In this document: positions 34,601 to 49,600 of the stretch, one piece after another
How positions within the stretch are numbered: the stretch's first letter is position 1
Layout of the letters: each line of letters opens with the position of its first letter
Origin: Symsagittifera roscoffensis
Taxonomy: Eukaryota; Xenacoelomorpha; Acoela; Convolutidae
Assembly: GCF_963678635.1 (NCBI RefSeq)
Contig: NC_087063.1
Span: 72,005,617-72,069,616 of the forward strand
DNA length: 64,000 nucleotides
Direction: 5' to 3'
Notes under the pieces: model-generated
What the model was told of the DNA's origin: nothing
The model's input: only the letters and a program-made list of their open reading frames with translations
The model's database searches: none
Made by a program: the position numbers and the translations under genes

Positions 34601-37600
34601 TGGAGGACCTGGAGCATCATCTGGCTCTACCGTACCAGCTACTGGATCTAATGGCCCAACTGGAGCACCTGGAGCAACAACTGGCTCTGCCGTACCAGCT
34701 ACTGGATCTAATGGCCCATCTGGAGGACCCGGAGCAACAACCGGCTCTGCCGTACCAGGTACCAGATCTAATGGCCCATCTGGAGGACCTGTAGCATCAT
34801 CTGGCTCTGCCGTACCAGCTACCGGATCTAATGGCCCATCTGGAAGACCTGGAGCATCATCTGGCTCTGCCGTACCTGCTACTGGATCTAATGGCCCATC
34901 TGGAGCACCTGGAGCAACAACTGGCTCTGCCTTAGCAGCTACCGGATCTAATGTCCCATCTGGAGGACCTGGAGCAACAACTGGCTCTGTCGTAACAGCT
35001 ACTGGATCTAATGGCCCAACTGGAGGACCTGGAGCATCATCTGGCTCTACCGTACCAGCTACTGGATCTAATGGCCCAACTGGAGCACCTGGAGCAACAA
35101 CTGGCTCTGCCGTACCAGCTACTGGATCTAATGGTCCATCTGGAGGACCTGGAGCTTCAGCTGGCTCTGCCGTACCAGCTACCGGCTCTAATGGCCCATC
35201 TGGAGCACCTGGAGCAACAACTGGCTCTGCCATACCAGCTACTGGATCTAATGGCCCATCTGGAGGACCCGGAGCAACAACCGGCTCTGCCGTACCAGGT
35301 AACGGATCTAATGGCCCATCTGGAGGACCTGTAGCATCATCTGGCTCTGTCGTACCAGCTACCGGATCTAATGGCCCATCTGGAAGACCTGGAGCATCAT
35401 CTGGCTCTGCCGTACCTGCTACTGGATCTAATGGCCCATCTGGAGCACCTGGAGCAACAACTGGCTCTGCCTTACCAGCTACCGGATCTAATGTCCCATC
35501 TGGAGGACCTGGAGCAACAACTGGCTCTGTCGTAACAGCTACTGGATCTAATGGCCCAACTGGAGGACCTGGAGCATCATCTGGCTCTACCGTACCAGCT
35601 ACTGGATCTAATGGCCCAACTGGAGCACCTGGAGCAACAACTGGTTCTGCCGTACCAGCTACTGGATCTAATGGTCCATCTGGAGGACCTGGAGCTTCAG
35701 CTGGCTCTGCCGTACCAGCTACCGGCTCTAATGGCCCATCTGGAGCACCTGGAGCAACAACTGGCTCTGCCGTACCAGCTACTGGATCTAATGGCCCATC
35801 TGGAGCGCCTGGAGCAACAACTGGCACTTCCGTACCAGCTACTGGATCTAATGGCGCNNNNNNNNNNNNNNNNNNNNNNNNNNNNNNNNNNNNNNNNNNN
35901 NNNNNNNNNNNNNNNNNNNNNNNNNNNNNNNNNNNNNNNNNNNNNNNNNNNNNNNNNNNNNNNNNNNNNNNNNNNNNNNNNNNNNNNNNNNNNNNNNNNN
36001 NNNNNNNNNNNNNNNNNNNNNNNNNNNNNNNNNNNNNNNNNNNNNNNNNNNNNNNNNAGCATTAACTGGCTCTGCCATACCAGCTACGGGATCTAATGGC
36101 CCATCTCGAGGACCTGGAGCAACAACCGGCTCTGCCGTACCAGCTACCGGATCTAATGGCCCATCTGGAGGACCTGGAACATCATCTGGCTCTGCCGTAC
36201 CAGCTACCTGGTCTAATGGCCCAACTGGAGGACCTGGAGCATCATCTGGCTCTAACGTACCAGCTACTGGATCTAATGGCCCAACTGGAGCACCTGGAGC
36301 AACAACTGGCTCTGCCGTACCAGCTACTGGATCTAATGGTCCATCTGGAGGACCTGGAGCTTCAGCTGGCTCTGCCGTACCAGCTACCGGCTCTAATGGC
36401 CCATCTGGAGCACCTGGAGCAACAACTGGCTCTGCCGTACCAGCTACTGGATCTAATGGCCCATCTGGAGCGCCTGGAGCAACAACTGGCACTTCCGTAC
36501 CAGCTACTGGATCTAATGGCGCATCTGGAGGACCTGGAGCATTAACTGGCTCTGCCATACCAGCTACGGGATCTAATGGCCCATCTGGAGGACCTGGAGC
36601 AACAACCGGCTCTGCCGTACCAGCTACCGGATCTAATGGCCCATCTGGAGGACCTGGAACATCATCTGGCTCTGCCGTACCAGCTACCTGGTCTAATGGC
36701 CCAACTGGAGGACCTGGAGCATCATCTGGCTCTAACGTACCAGCTACTGGATCTAATGGCCCAACTGGAGCACCTGGAGCAACAACTGGCTCTGCCGTAC
36801 CAGCTACTGGATCAAATGGCCCATCTGGAGGACCTGGAGCTTCATCTGGCTCTGCCGTACCATCTACCGGCTCTTATGGCCCATCTGGAGCACCTGGAGC
36901 AACAACTGGCTCTGCTGTACCAGCTACTGGATCTAATGGCCCATCTGGAGCGCCTGGAGCAACAACTGGCTCTGCCGTACCAGCTACTGGATCTAATGGC
37001 GCATCTGGAGGACCTGGAGCAACCGCAGGCTCTGCCGTACCAGCTACCGGATCTAATGGCCCATCTGGAGGACCTGGAGCATCATCTGGCTCTGCCGTAC
37101 CAGCTACCGGGTCTAATGGCCCATCTGGAAGACCTGGAGCATCATCTGGCTCTGCCGTACTTGCTACTGGATCAAATGGCCCATCTGGAGGACCTGGAGC
37201 TTCATCTGGCTCTGCCGTACCATCTACCGGCTCTTATGGCCCATCTGGAGCACCTGGAGCAACAACTGGCTCTGCTGTACCAGCTACTGGATCTAATGGC
37301 CCATCTGGAGCACCTGGAGCAACAACTGGCTCTGACATACCAGCTACGGGATCTAATGGCCCATCTGGAGGACCTGGAGCAACAACAAGCTCTGCCGTAC
37401 CAGCTACCGGATCTAATGGCCCATCTGGAGGACCTGGAGCATCCTCTGGCTCTGCCGTACCAGCTACCGGGTCTAATGGCCCATCTGGAAGACCTGGAGC
37501 ATCATCTGGCTCTGCCGTACTTGCTACTGGATCTAATGGCCCATCTGGAGCACCTGGAGCAACAACTGGCTCTGCCGTAACAGCTACTGGATCTAATGGC

Positions 37601-40600
37601 CCATATGGAGGACCTGGAGCATCATCTAGCTCTGCCGTACCAGCTACTGGATCTAATGGCCCATCTGGAGCACCTGGAGCAACAAATGGCTCTGCCGTAC
37701 CAGCTACTGGATCTAATGGCCCGTCTGGAGGACCTGGAGCAACAACTGGCTCTGCCGTATCAGCTACTGGATCTAATGGCCCAACTGGAGGACCTGGAGC
37801 ATCAACTGGCTCTGCCTTACCAGCTACCGGATCTAATGGCCCATCTGGAGGACCTGCAGCAACAACTGGCTCTGCCGTACCAGCTACCGGATCTAATGGC
37901 CCATCTGGAGGACCTGGGGCATCAACTGGCTCTGCCGTACCAGTTACCGGGTCTAATGGCCCAACTTTACCACCTGGAGCAACAACTGGCTCAGCCGTAA
38001 CAGCTACTGGATCTAATGGCCCATCTGCAGCACCTGGAGCATCATCTGGTTCTGCCGCACCAGCTACTGGATCTAGTGGCCCATCTGGAGCACCTGGAGC
38101 AACAACTGGCTCTGCCGTACCAGCTACTGGATCTAATGGCCCATCTGGAGGACCTGGAGCATCAACTGGCTCTGCAGTACCAGCTACTGGATCTAAAGGC
38201 CCATCTGGGGCACCTGGAGCAACAACTGGCTCTGCTGTACCAGCTACTGGATCTAATGGCCCATCTGGAGCACCTGGAGCATCAACTGGCTCTGCCGTAC
38301 CAGCTACTGGACCTTATGGCCCATCTGGAGGACCTGGAGCAACAACCGGATCTGCCCTACCAGCTACCGGATCTAATGGCCCATCTGGAGGACCTGGAGC
38401 ATCATCTGGCTCTGCCGTACCAGCTATTGGATCTAATGGCCCATCTGGAGGACCTGGAGCATCATCTGGCTCTGCCGTACCAGCTACTGGATCTAATGGC
38501 CCATCTGGAGCACCTGGAGCAACATCTGGCTCTGCCGTACCAGCTACTGGATCTAATGGCCCATCTGGAGGACCTGGAGCATCAACTGGCTTTGCCGTAC
38601 CAGCTACCGGATCTAATGGCCCATCTGCAGGACCTGGCGCAACAACTGGCTCAACAGTACCAGCTACTGGATCTAATGGCCAATCTGGGGCACCTGGAGC
38701 AACAAATGGCTCTGCCGTACCAGCTACTGGTTTTAATGGCCCATCTGGAGCACCTGGAGCAACAACTGGCTCTGCTTTACCAGCTACCGGATCTAATGGC
38801 CCATCTGGAGCACCTGGAGCAACAACTGGCTCTTCTATACCAGCTAGTGGAGCTAATGGCCCATCTGGAGCACCTGGAGCAACAACTGGCTCTGCCGTAA
38901 CAGCTACTGGATCTAATGGCCCATCTGGAGGAGCTGGAACATCAACTGGCTCTGCCGTACCAGCTACTGGATCTAATGGCCCATCTAGAGCACCTGGAGC
39001 AACAACTGGCTCTGCCGTACCAGCTACCGGATCTAATGGCCCATCTGGAGGACCTGGAGCATCATCTGGTTCTGCCGTACTAGCTACTGGATCTAATGGC
39101 CCATCTGGAGCATCTGGAGCAACAAATGGCTCTGCCGTAACAGCTAATGGATCTAATGGCCCATCTGGAGGACCTGGACCATCATCTGGCTCTGCCGTAC
39201 CAGCTACTGGATCTAATCGCCCATCTGGAGCACCTGGAGCAACAACTGGCCCTGCCGTAACAACTACTGGATCTAATGGCCCATCTGGAGCACCTGGAGC
39301 AACAACTGGCTCTGCCGTACCAGCGACTGGATCTAATGGCCCATATGGAGCACCTGGAGCAACAACTGTCTCTGCCGTACCAGCTACTGGATCTAATGGC
39401 CCATCTGGAGCACCTGGAACAACAACTGGCTCTGCAGTACCAGCTACTGGATCTAATGGCCCATCTGGAGGACCTGGAGCAACAACTGGCTCTGCCGTAC
39501 CAGCTACTGGATCTAATCGCCCATCTGGAGCACCTGGAGCAACAACTGGCCCTGCCGTAACAACTACGGGATCTAATGGCCCATCTGGAGGACCTGGACC
39601 ATCATCTGGCTCTGCCGTACCAGCTACCGGATCTAATGGCCCATCTGGAGCACCTGGAGCACCAACTGGCTCTGCCGTACCAGCTACTGGATCTAATGGC
39701 CCATCTGGAGCACCTGGAACAACAACTGGCTCTGCAGTACCAGCTACTGGATCTAATGGCCCATCTGGAGGACCTGGAGCAACAACTGGCTCTGCCGTAC
39801 CAGCTACTGGATCTAATGGTCCATCTGGAGGACCTGGAGCATCATCTGGCTCTGCCGTACCAGCTACTGGATCTAATGGCCCATCTGGAGCACCTCGAGC
39901 ATCAACTGGCTCTGCCGTAACAGCTACTGGATCTTATGGCCCAACTGGAGGACCTGGAGCATCATCTGGCTCTGCCGTACCAGCTACTGGATCTAATGGC
40001 CCATCTGGAGCACCTGGAGCAACAACTGGCTCTGTCGTAACAGCTACTGGATCTAATGGCCCAACTGGAGGACCTGGAGCATCATCTAGCTCTGCAGTAC
40101 TAGCTACTGGATCTAATGGCCCATCTGGAGCACCTGGAGCGACAACTGGCTCTGCCGTACCAGCTACTGGATCTAATGGCCCATCTGGAGCACCTGGCGC
40201 AACAACTGGCTCTGCCGTACCAGCTACTGGATCTAATGGCCCATCTGGAGCGCCTGGAGCAACAACTGGCTCTGCCGTACCAGCTACTGGATCTAATGGC
40301 CCATCTGGAGGACCTGGAGCATCATCTGGCTATGCCGTACCAGCTACGGGATCTAATGGCCCATCTGGAAGACCTGGAGCATCATCTGGCTCTGCCATAC
40401 CTGCTACTGGATCTAATGGCCCATCTGGAGCACCTGGAGCAACAACTGGCTCTGCCGTACCAGCTACCGGATCTAATGTCCCATCTGGAGGACCTGGAGC
40501 AACAACTGGCTCTGTCGTAAGATCTACTGGATCTAATGGCCCAACTGGAGGACCTGGAGCATCATCTGGCTCTACCATACTAGCTACTGGATCTAATGGT

Positions 40601-43600
40601 TCAACTGGAGCACCTGGAGCAACAACTGGCTCTGCCGTACCAGCTACTGGATCTAATGGCCCATCTGGAGGACCTGGAGCTTCAACTGGCTCTGCCGTAC
40701 CAGCTACCGGCTCTAATGGCCCAACTGGAGCACCTGGAGCATCAACTGGCTCTGCCGTACCAGCTACTGGATCTAATGGCCCATCTGGAGCGCCTGGAGC
40801 AACAACTGGCTCTGCCATACCAGCTACGGGATCTAATGGCCCATCTGGAGGACCTGGAGCAACAACCGGCTCTGCCGTACCAGCTACCGGATCTAATGGC
40901 CCATCTGGAGGACCTGGAGCATCATCTGGCTCTGCCGTACCAGCTACTGTGTCTAATGGCCCATCTGGAAGACCTGGCGCATCATCTGGCTCTGCCGTAC
41001 CTGCTACTGGATCTAATCGCCCATCTGGAGCACCTGGAGCAACAACTGGCTCTGCCGTAACAGGTATTGGATCTAATGGCCCATCTGGAGGACCTGGAGC
41101 ATCATCTAGCTCAGCCTTACCAGCTACTGGATCTAATGGCCCATCTGGAGCAACTGGAGCAACAACTGGCTCTGCCGTACCAGCTACTGGATCTAATGGC
41201 CCGTCTGGAGGACCTGCAGCAACAGCTGGCTCTGCCGTACCAGCTACTGGATCTAATGGCCCAACTGGAGTACCTGGATCATCAACAGGCTCTGCCTTAC
41301 CAGCTACCGGATCTAATGGCCCATCTGGAGGACCTGCAGCAACACCCGGCTCTGCCGTACCAACTACCGGATCTAATGGGCCATCTGGAGGACCTGGAGC
41401 ATCATCTGGCTCTACCGTACTAGCTACTGGATCTAATGGTTCAACTGGAGCACCTGGAGCAACAACTGGCTCTGCCGTACCAGCTACTGGATCTAATGGC
41501 CCATCTGGAGGACCTGGAGCTTCAACTGGCTCTGCCGTACCAGCTACCGGCTCTAATGGCCCATCTGGAGCACCTGGAGCATCAACTGGCTCTGCCGTAC
41601 CAGCTACTGGATCTAATGGCCCATCTGGAGCGCCTGGAGCAACAACTGGCTCTGCCATACCAGCTACGGGATCTAATGGCCCATCTGGAGGACCTGGAGC
41701 AACAACCGGCTCTGCCGTACCAGCTACCGGATCTAATGGCCCATCTGGAGGACCTGGAGCATCATCTGGCTCTGCCGTACCAGCTACTGTGTCTAATGGC
41801 CCATCTGGAAGACCTGGCGCATCATCTGGCTCTGCCGTACCTGCTACTGGATCTAATCGCCCATCTGGAGCACCTGGAGCAACAACTGGCTCTGCCGTAA
41901 CAGGTATTGGATCTAATGGCCCATCTGGAGGACCTGGAGCATCATCTAGCTCAGCCTTACCAGCTACTGGATCTAATGGCCCATCTGGAGCAACTGGAGC
42001 AACAACTGGCTCTGCCGTACCAGCTACTGGATCTAATGGCCCGTCTGGAGGACCTGCAGCAACAGCTGGCTCTGCCGTACCAGCTACTGGATCTAATGGC
42101 CCAACTGGAGTACCTGGAGCATCAACAGGCTCTGCCTTACCAGCTACCGGATCTAATGGCCCATCTGGAGGACCTGCAGCAACACCCGGCTCTGCCGTAC
42201 CAACTACCGGATCTAATGGGCCATCTGGAGGACCTGGAGCATCATCTGGCTCTGCCGTACCAGCTACCGGATCTAATGGCCCAACTGGAGGACCTGGAGC
42301 ATCAACTGGCTCTGCCTTACCAGCTACCGGATCTAATGGCCCATCTGGAGGACCTGCAGCAACAACCGGCTCTGCCGTACCAGCTACCGGATCTAATGGC
42401 CCATCTGGAGCACCTGGAGCACCTGGAGCAACAACTGGCTCTGCCGTACCTGCTACTGGATCGAATGGCCCATCTGGAGCACCTGGAGCAACAACTGGCT
42501 CTGCCGTAACAGGTAGCGGATCTAATGGCCCATCCGGAGGACCTGGAGCATCATCTAGCTCTGCCGTACCAGCTACTGGATCTAATGGCCCATCTGGAGC
42601 AACTGGATCAACAATTGGCTCTGCCGTACCATCTACTAGATCTAATGGCCCGTCTAGAGGACCTGGAGCAACAACTGGCTCTGCCGTACCAGCAAATGGA
42701 TCTAATGGCCCATCTGGAGCACCTGGAGCAACAACTGGCTCTGCCGTACCAGCTACCGGATCTAATGTCCCATCTGGAGGACCTGGAGCAACAACTGGCT
42801 CTGTCGTAACAGCTAATGGATCTAATGGCCCAATTGGAGGACCTGGAGCATCATCTGGCTCTACCGTACTAGCTACTGGATCTAATGGCCCAACTGGAGC
42901 ACCTGGAGCAACAACCGGCTCTGCCGTACCAGCTACTGGATCTAATGGCCCATCTGGAGTACCTGGAGCTTCAACTGGCTCTGCCGTACCAGCTACCGGC
43001 TCTAATGGCCCATCTGGAGCACCTGGAGCAACAACTGGCTCTGCCGTACCAGCTACTGGATCTAATGGCCCATCTGGAGCGCCTGGAGCAACAGCTGGCT
43101 CTGTCATACCAGCTACGGGATCTAATGGCCCATCTGGAGGACCTGGAGCAACAACCGGCTCTGCCTTACCAGCTACGGGATCTAATGGCCCATCTGGAGG
43201 ATCTGGAGCATCATCAGGCTCTGCCGTACCTGCTACTGGATCTAATGGCCCATCTGGAGCACCTGGAGCAACAACTGGCTCTGCCGTAACAGGTATTGGA
43301 TCTAATAGCCCATCTGGAGGACCTGGAGCATCATCTAGCTCTGCCGTACCAGCTACTGGATCTAATGGCCCATCTGGAGCAACTGGAGCAACAACTGGCT
43401 CTGCCGTACCAGCTATTGGATCTAATGGCCCGTCTGGAGGACCTGGAGCAACAACTGGCTCTGCCGTACCAGCTACTGGATCTAATGGTCCAACTGGAGG
43501 ACCTGGAGCATCAACTGGCTCTGCCTTACCAGCTACCGGATCTAATGGCCCATCTGGAGGACCTGCAGCAACAACTGGCTCTGCAGTTCCAGCCACTGGA

Positions 43601-46600
43601 TCTAATAGCCCATCTGGAGGACCTGGAGCAACAACTGGCTCTGCAGTACCAGCCACTGGATCTAATGGCCCATCTGGAGCACCTGGAGCATCACCTGGCT
43701 CTGCCTTACCAGCTACCGGATCTAATGGCCCAACTGGAGGACCTGGATCATCAACTGGCTCTGCCTTACCAGCTACCGGATCTAATGGCCCATCTGGAGG
43801 ACCTGCAGCAACAACCGGCTCTGCCGTACCAGCTACCGGATCAAATGGCCCATCTGGAGCACCTGGAGCACCTGGAGCAACAAATGGCTCTGCCGTACCT
43901 GCTACTGGATCTAATGGCCCATCTGGAGCACCTGGAGCAACAACTGGCTCTGCCGTAACAGGTATTGGATCTAATGGCCCATCTGGAGGACCTGGAGCAT
44001 CATCTAGCTCTGCCGTACCAGCTACTGGATCTAATGGCCCATCTGGAGGACCTGGAGGATCAACTGGCTCTGCCTTACCAGCTACCGGTTCTAATGGCCC
44101 ATCTGGAGGACCTGCAGCAACAACCGGCTCTGCCGTACCAGCTACCGGATCTAATGGCCCATCTGGAGGACCTGGAGCATCAACTGGCTCTGCCTTACCA
44201 GCTACCGGATCTAATGGCCCAACTGGAGCACCTGGAGCAACAACCGGCTCTGCCGTAACAGCTACTGGATCTAATGGCCCATCTGCAGGACCTGGAGCAT
44301 CATCTGGCTCTGGCGCACCAGCTACTGGATCTAGTGGCCCATCTGGAGCACCTGGAGCACCTGGAGCAACAACTGGCTCTGCCGTACCAGCTACTGGATC
44401 TAATGGCCCATCTGGAGGACCTGGAGCATCAACTGGCTCTGCAGTACCAGCTACTGGATCTAATGGCCCATCTGGAGCACCTGGAGCAACAACTGGCTCT
44501 GCTGTACCAGCTACTGGGTCTAATGGCCCATCTGGAGCACCTGGAGCAACAACTGGCTCTGCTGTACCAGCTACTGGATCTAATGGCCCATCTGGAGGAC
44601 CTGGAGCATCAACTGGCTCTGCAGTACCAGCTACTGGATCTAATGGCCCATCTGGAGCACCTGGAGCATCAACCGGCTCTGTCGTACCAGCTACCGGATC
44701 TAATGGCCCATCTGGAGGAGCTGGAGCAACAACTGGTTCTGCCGTAACAGCTACCGGATCTAATAGCCCATCGGGAGGACCTGGAGCATCATCTGGCTCT
44801 GCCGTACCTGCTACTGGATCTAATGGCCCATCTGGAGGACCTGGAGCATCATTTGGCTCTGCCGTACCAGCCACTGGATCAAATGGCCCATCTGGAGCAC
44901 CTGGAGCAACAACTGGCTCTGCTGTACCAGCTACTGGATCTAATGGCCCATCTGGAGGACCTGGAGCATCAACTGGTTCTGTCTTACCAGCTACCGGATC
45001 TAATGGCCCATCTGGAAGACCTGGAGCAATAACTGGCTCTGCCGTATCAGCTACCGGATCTAATGGCCCATCTGGAGGACCTGGAGCATCATCAGGCTCT
45101 GCCGTACCAGCAACCGGATCTAATGGCCCATCTGGACGACCTGGAGCATCATCTGGCTCTGTCGTACCAGCTACTGGATCTAATGGCCCAACTAGAGCAC
45201 CTGGAGCAACAACTGGCTCTGCCGTAACAGCTACTGGATCTAATGGCCCATCTGGAGGACCTGGAGGATCAACTGGCTCTGCCTTACCAGCTACCGGTTC
45301 TAATGGCCCATCTGGAGGACCTGCAGCAACAACCGGCTCTGCCGTACCAGCTACCGGATCTAATGGCCCATCTGGAGGACCTGGAGCATCAACTGGCTCT
45401 GCCTTACCAGCTACCGGATCTAATGGCCCAACTGGAGCACCTGGAGCAACAACCGGCTCTGCCGTTACAGCTACTGGATCTAATGGCCCATCTGCAGGAC
45501 CTGGAGCATCATCTGGCTCTGCCGCACCAGCTACTGGATCTAGTGGCCCATCTGGAGCACCTGGAGCACCTGGAGCAACAACTGGCTCTGCCGTACCAGC
45601 TACTGGATCTAATGGCCCATCTGGAGGACCTGGAGCATCAACTGGCTCTGCAGTACCAGCTACTGGATCTAATGGCCCATCTGGAGCACCTGGAGCAACA
45701 ACTGGCTCTGCTGTACCAGCTACTGGGTCTAATGGCCCATCTGGAGCACCTGGAGCAACAACTGGCTCTGCCGTAACAGCTACTGGATCTAATGGCCCAT
45801 CTGGAGGACCTGGAGCATCAACCGGCTCTGTCGTACCAGCTACCGGATCTAATGGCCCATCTGGAGGAGCTGGAGCAACAACTGGGTCTGCCGTAACAGC
45901 TACCGGATCTAATAGCCCATCGGGAGGACCTGGAGCATCATCTGGCTCTGCCGTACCTGCTACTGGATCTAGTGGCCCATCTGGAGCACCTGGAGCACCT
46001 GGAGCAACAACTGGCTCTGCCGTACCAGCTACTGGATCTAATGGCCCATCTGGAGGACCTGGAGCATCAACTGGCTCTGCAGTACCAGCTACTGGATCTA
46101 ATGGCCCATCTGGAGCACCTGGAGCAACAACTGGCTCTGCTGTACCAGCTACTGGGTCTAATTTCCCATCTGGAGCACCTGGAGCAACAACTGGCTCTGC
46201 CGTAACAGCTACTGGATCTAATGGCCCATCTGGAGGACCTGGAGCATCAACCGGCTCTGTCGTACCAGCTACCGGATCTAATGGCCCATCTGGAGGAGCT
46301 GGAGCAACAACTGGGTCTGCCGTAACAGCTACCGGATCTAATAGCCCATCGGGAGGACCTGGAGCATCATCTGGCTCTGCCGTACCTGCTACTGGATCTA
46401 ATGGCCCATCTGGAGGACCTGGAGCATCATTTGGCTCTGCCGTACCAGCCACTGGATCAAATGGCCCATCTGGAGCACCTGGAGCAACAACTGGCTCTGC
46501 TGTACCAGCTACTGGATCTAATGGCCCATCTGGAGGACCTGGAGCATCAACTGGTTCTGTCTTACCAGCTACCGGATCTAATGGCCCATCTGGAAGACCT

Positions 46601-49600
46601 GGAGCAATAACTGGCTCTGCCGTATCAGCTACCGGATCTAATGGCCCATCTGGAGGACCTGGAGCATCATCAGGCTCTGCCGTACCAGCAACCGGATCTA
46701 ATGGCCCATCTGGACGACCTGGAGCATCATCTGGCTCTGTCGTACCAGCTACTGGATCTAATGGCCCAACTAGAGCACCTGGAGCAACAACTGGCTCTGC
46801 CGTAACAGCTACTGGATCTAATGGCCCATCTGCAGGACCTGGAGCATCATCTGGCTCTGCCGCACCAGCTACTGGATCTAATGGCCCATCTGGAGCACCT
46901 GGAGCAACAACTGGCTCTGCCGTACCAGCTACTGGATCTAATGGCCCATCTGGAGGACCTGGAGCATCATCTGGCTCTGCCGTACCTGCTACTGGATCTA
47001 ATGGCCCATCTGGAGGACCTGGAGCATCATTTGGCTCTGCCGTACCAGCCACTGGATCAAATGGCCCATCTGGAGCACCTGGAGCAACAACTGGCTCTGC
47101 TGTACCAGCTACTGGATCTAATGGCCCATCTGGAGGACCTGGAGCATCAACTGGTTCTGTCTTACCAGCTACCGGATCTAATGGCCCATCTGGAAGACCT
47201 GGAGCAATAACTGGCTCTGCCGTATCAGCTACCGGATCTAATGGCCCATCTGGAGGACCTGGAGCAATAACTGGCTCTGCCGTATCAGCTACCGGATCTA
47301 ATGGCCCATCTGGAGGACCTGGAGCATCATCAGGCTCTGCCGTACCAGCAACCGGATCTAATGGCCCATCTGGACGACCTGGAGCATCATCTGGCTCTGT
47401 CGTACCAGCTACTGGATCTAATGGCCCAACTAGAGCACCTGGAGCAACAACTGGCTCTGCCGTAACAGCTACTGGATCTAATGGCCCATCTGCAGGACCT
47501 GGAGCATCATCTGGCTCTGCCGCACCAGCTACTGGATCTAATGGCCCATCTGGAGCACCTGGAGCAACAACTGGCTCTGCCGTACCAGCTACTGGATCTA
47601 ATGGCCCATCTGGAGGACCTGGAGCATCATCTGGCTCTGCCGTACCTGCTACTGGATCTAATGGCCCATCTGGAGGACCTGGAGCATCATTTGGCTCTGC
47701 CGTACCAGCCACTGGATCAAATGGCCCATCTGGAGCACCTGGAGCAACAACTGGCTCTGCTGTACCAGCTACTGGATCTAATGGCCCATCTGGAGGACCT
47801 GGAGCATCAACTGGTTCTGTCTTACCAGCTACCGGATCTAATGGCCCATCTGGAAGACCTGGAGCAATAACTGGCTCTGCCGTATCAGCTACCGGATCTA
47901 ATGGCCCATCTGGAGGACCTGGAGCATCATCAGGCTCTGCCGTACCAGCAACCGGATCTAATGGCCCATCTGGACGACCTGGAGCATCATCTGGCTCTGT
48001 CGTACCAGCTACTGGATCTAATGGCCCAACTAGAGCACCTGGAGCAACAACTGGCTCTGCCGTAACAGCTACTGGATCTAATGGCCCATCTGGAGGACCT
48101 GGAGCATCAACCGGCTCTGTCGTACCAGCTACCGGATCTAATGGCCCATCTGGAGGAGCTGGAGCAACAACTGGGTCTGCCGTAACAGCTACCGGATCTA
48201 ATAGCCCATCGGGAGGACCTGGAGCATCATCTGGCTCTGCCGTACCTGCTACTGGATCTAATGGCCCATCTGGAGGACCTGGAGCATCATTTGGCTCTGC
48301 CGTACCAGCCACTGGATCAAATGGCCCATCTGGAGCACCTGGAGCAACAACTGGCTCTGCTGTACCAGCTACTGGATCTAATGGCCCATCTGGAGGACCT
48401 GGAGCATCAACTGGTTCTGTCTTACCAGCTACCGGATCTAATGGCCCATCTGGAAGACCTGGAGCAATAACTGGCTCTGCCGTATCAGCTACCGGATCTA
48501 ATGGCCCATCTGGAGGACCTGGAGCATCATCAGGCTCTGCCGTACCAGCAACCGGATCTAATGGCCCATCTGGACGACCTGGAGCATCATCTGGCTCTGT
48601 CGTACCAGCTACTGGATCTAATGGCCCAACTAGAGCACCTGGAGCAACAACTGGCTCTGCCGTAACAGCTACTGGATCTAATGGCCCATCTGCAGGACCT
48701 GGAGCATCATCTGGCTCTGCCGCACCAGCTACTGGATCTAATGGCCCATCTGGAGCACCTGGAGCAACAACTGGCTCTGCCGTACCAGCTACTGGATCTA
48801 ATGGCCCATCTGGAGGACCTGGAGCATCAACTGGCTCTGCAGTACCAGCTACTGGATCTAATGGCCCATCTGGAGCACCTGGGCCAAAGACTGGCTCTGC
48901 CGTACCAGCTACAGGATCTAATGGTCCATCTGGAGCACCTGGAGCAACAACTGGCTCTGCCGTACCAGTTACTGGATCTAATGGCCCATCTGGAGCACCT
49001 GGAGCAATAACTGGCTCTGCCGTACCAGCTACCGGATCTAATGGCCCATCTGGTGGACCTGGAGCAACAACTGGCTCTGCAGTACCAGCTACTGGATCTA
49101 ATGGCCCATCTAGGGCACCTGGAGCTAAAACTGGCTCTGCCGTACCAGCAACTGGATCTAATGGCCCACCTGGAGCACCTGGAGCATCAACTGGTTCTGT
49201 CTTACCAGCTACCGGATCTAATGGCCCATCTGGAAGACCTGGAGCAATAACTGGCTCTGCCGTACCAGCTACCGGATCTAATGGCCCATCTGGAGGACCT
49301 GGAGCATCATCAGGCTCTGCCGTACCAGCAACCGGATCTAATGGCCCAACTGGAGCACCTGGAGCAACAACTGGCTCTGCCGTAACAGCTACTGGATCTA
49401 ATGGCCCATCTGCAGGACCTGGAGCATCATCTGGCTCTGCCGCACCAGCTACTGGATCTAATGGCCCATCTGGAGCACCTGGAGCAACAACTGGCTCTGC
49501 CGTACCAGCTACTGGATCTAATGGCCCATCTGGAAGACCTGGAGCATCAACTGGCTCTGCAGTACCAGCTACTGGATCTAATGGCCCATCTGGAGCACCT

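Noticed and set aside
29759-35827. Minus-strand open frame of 2,022 codons
   Set aside because: Same cause. It reads through both arrays antisense and changes character exactly where the sense repeat changes.
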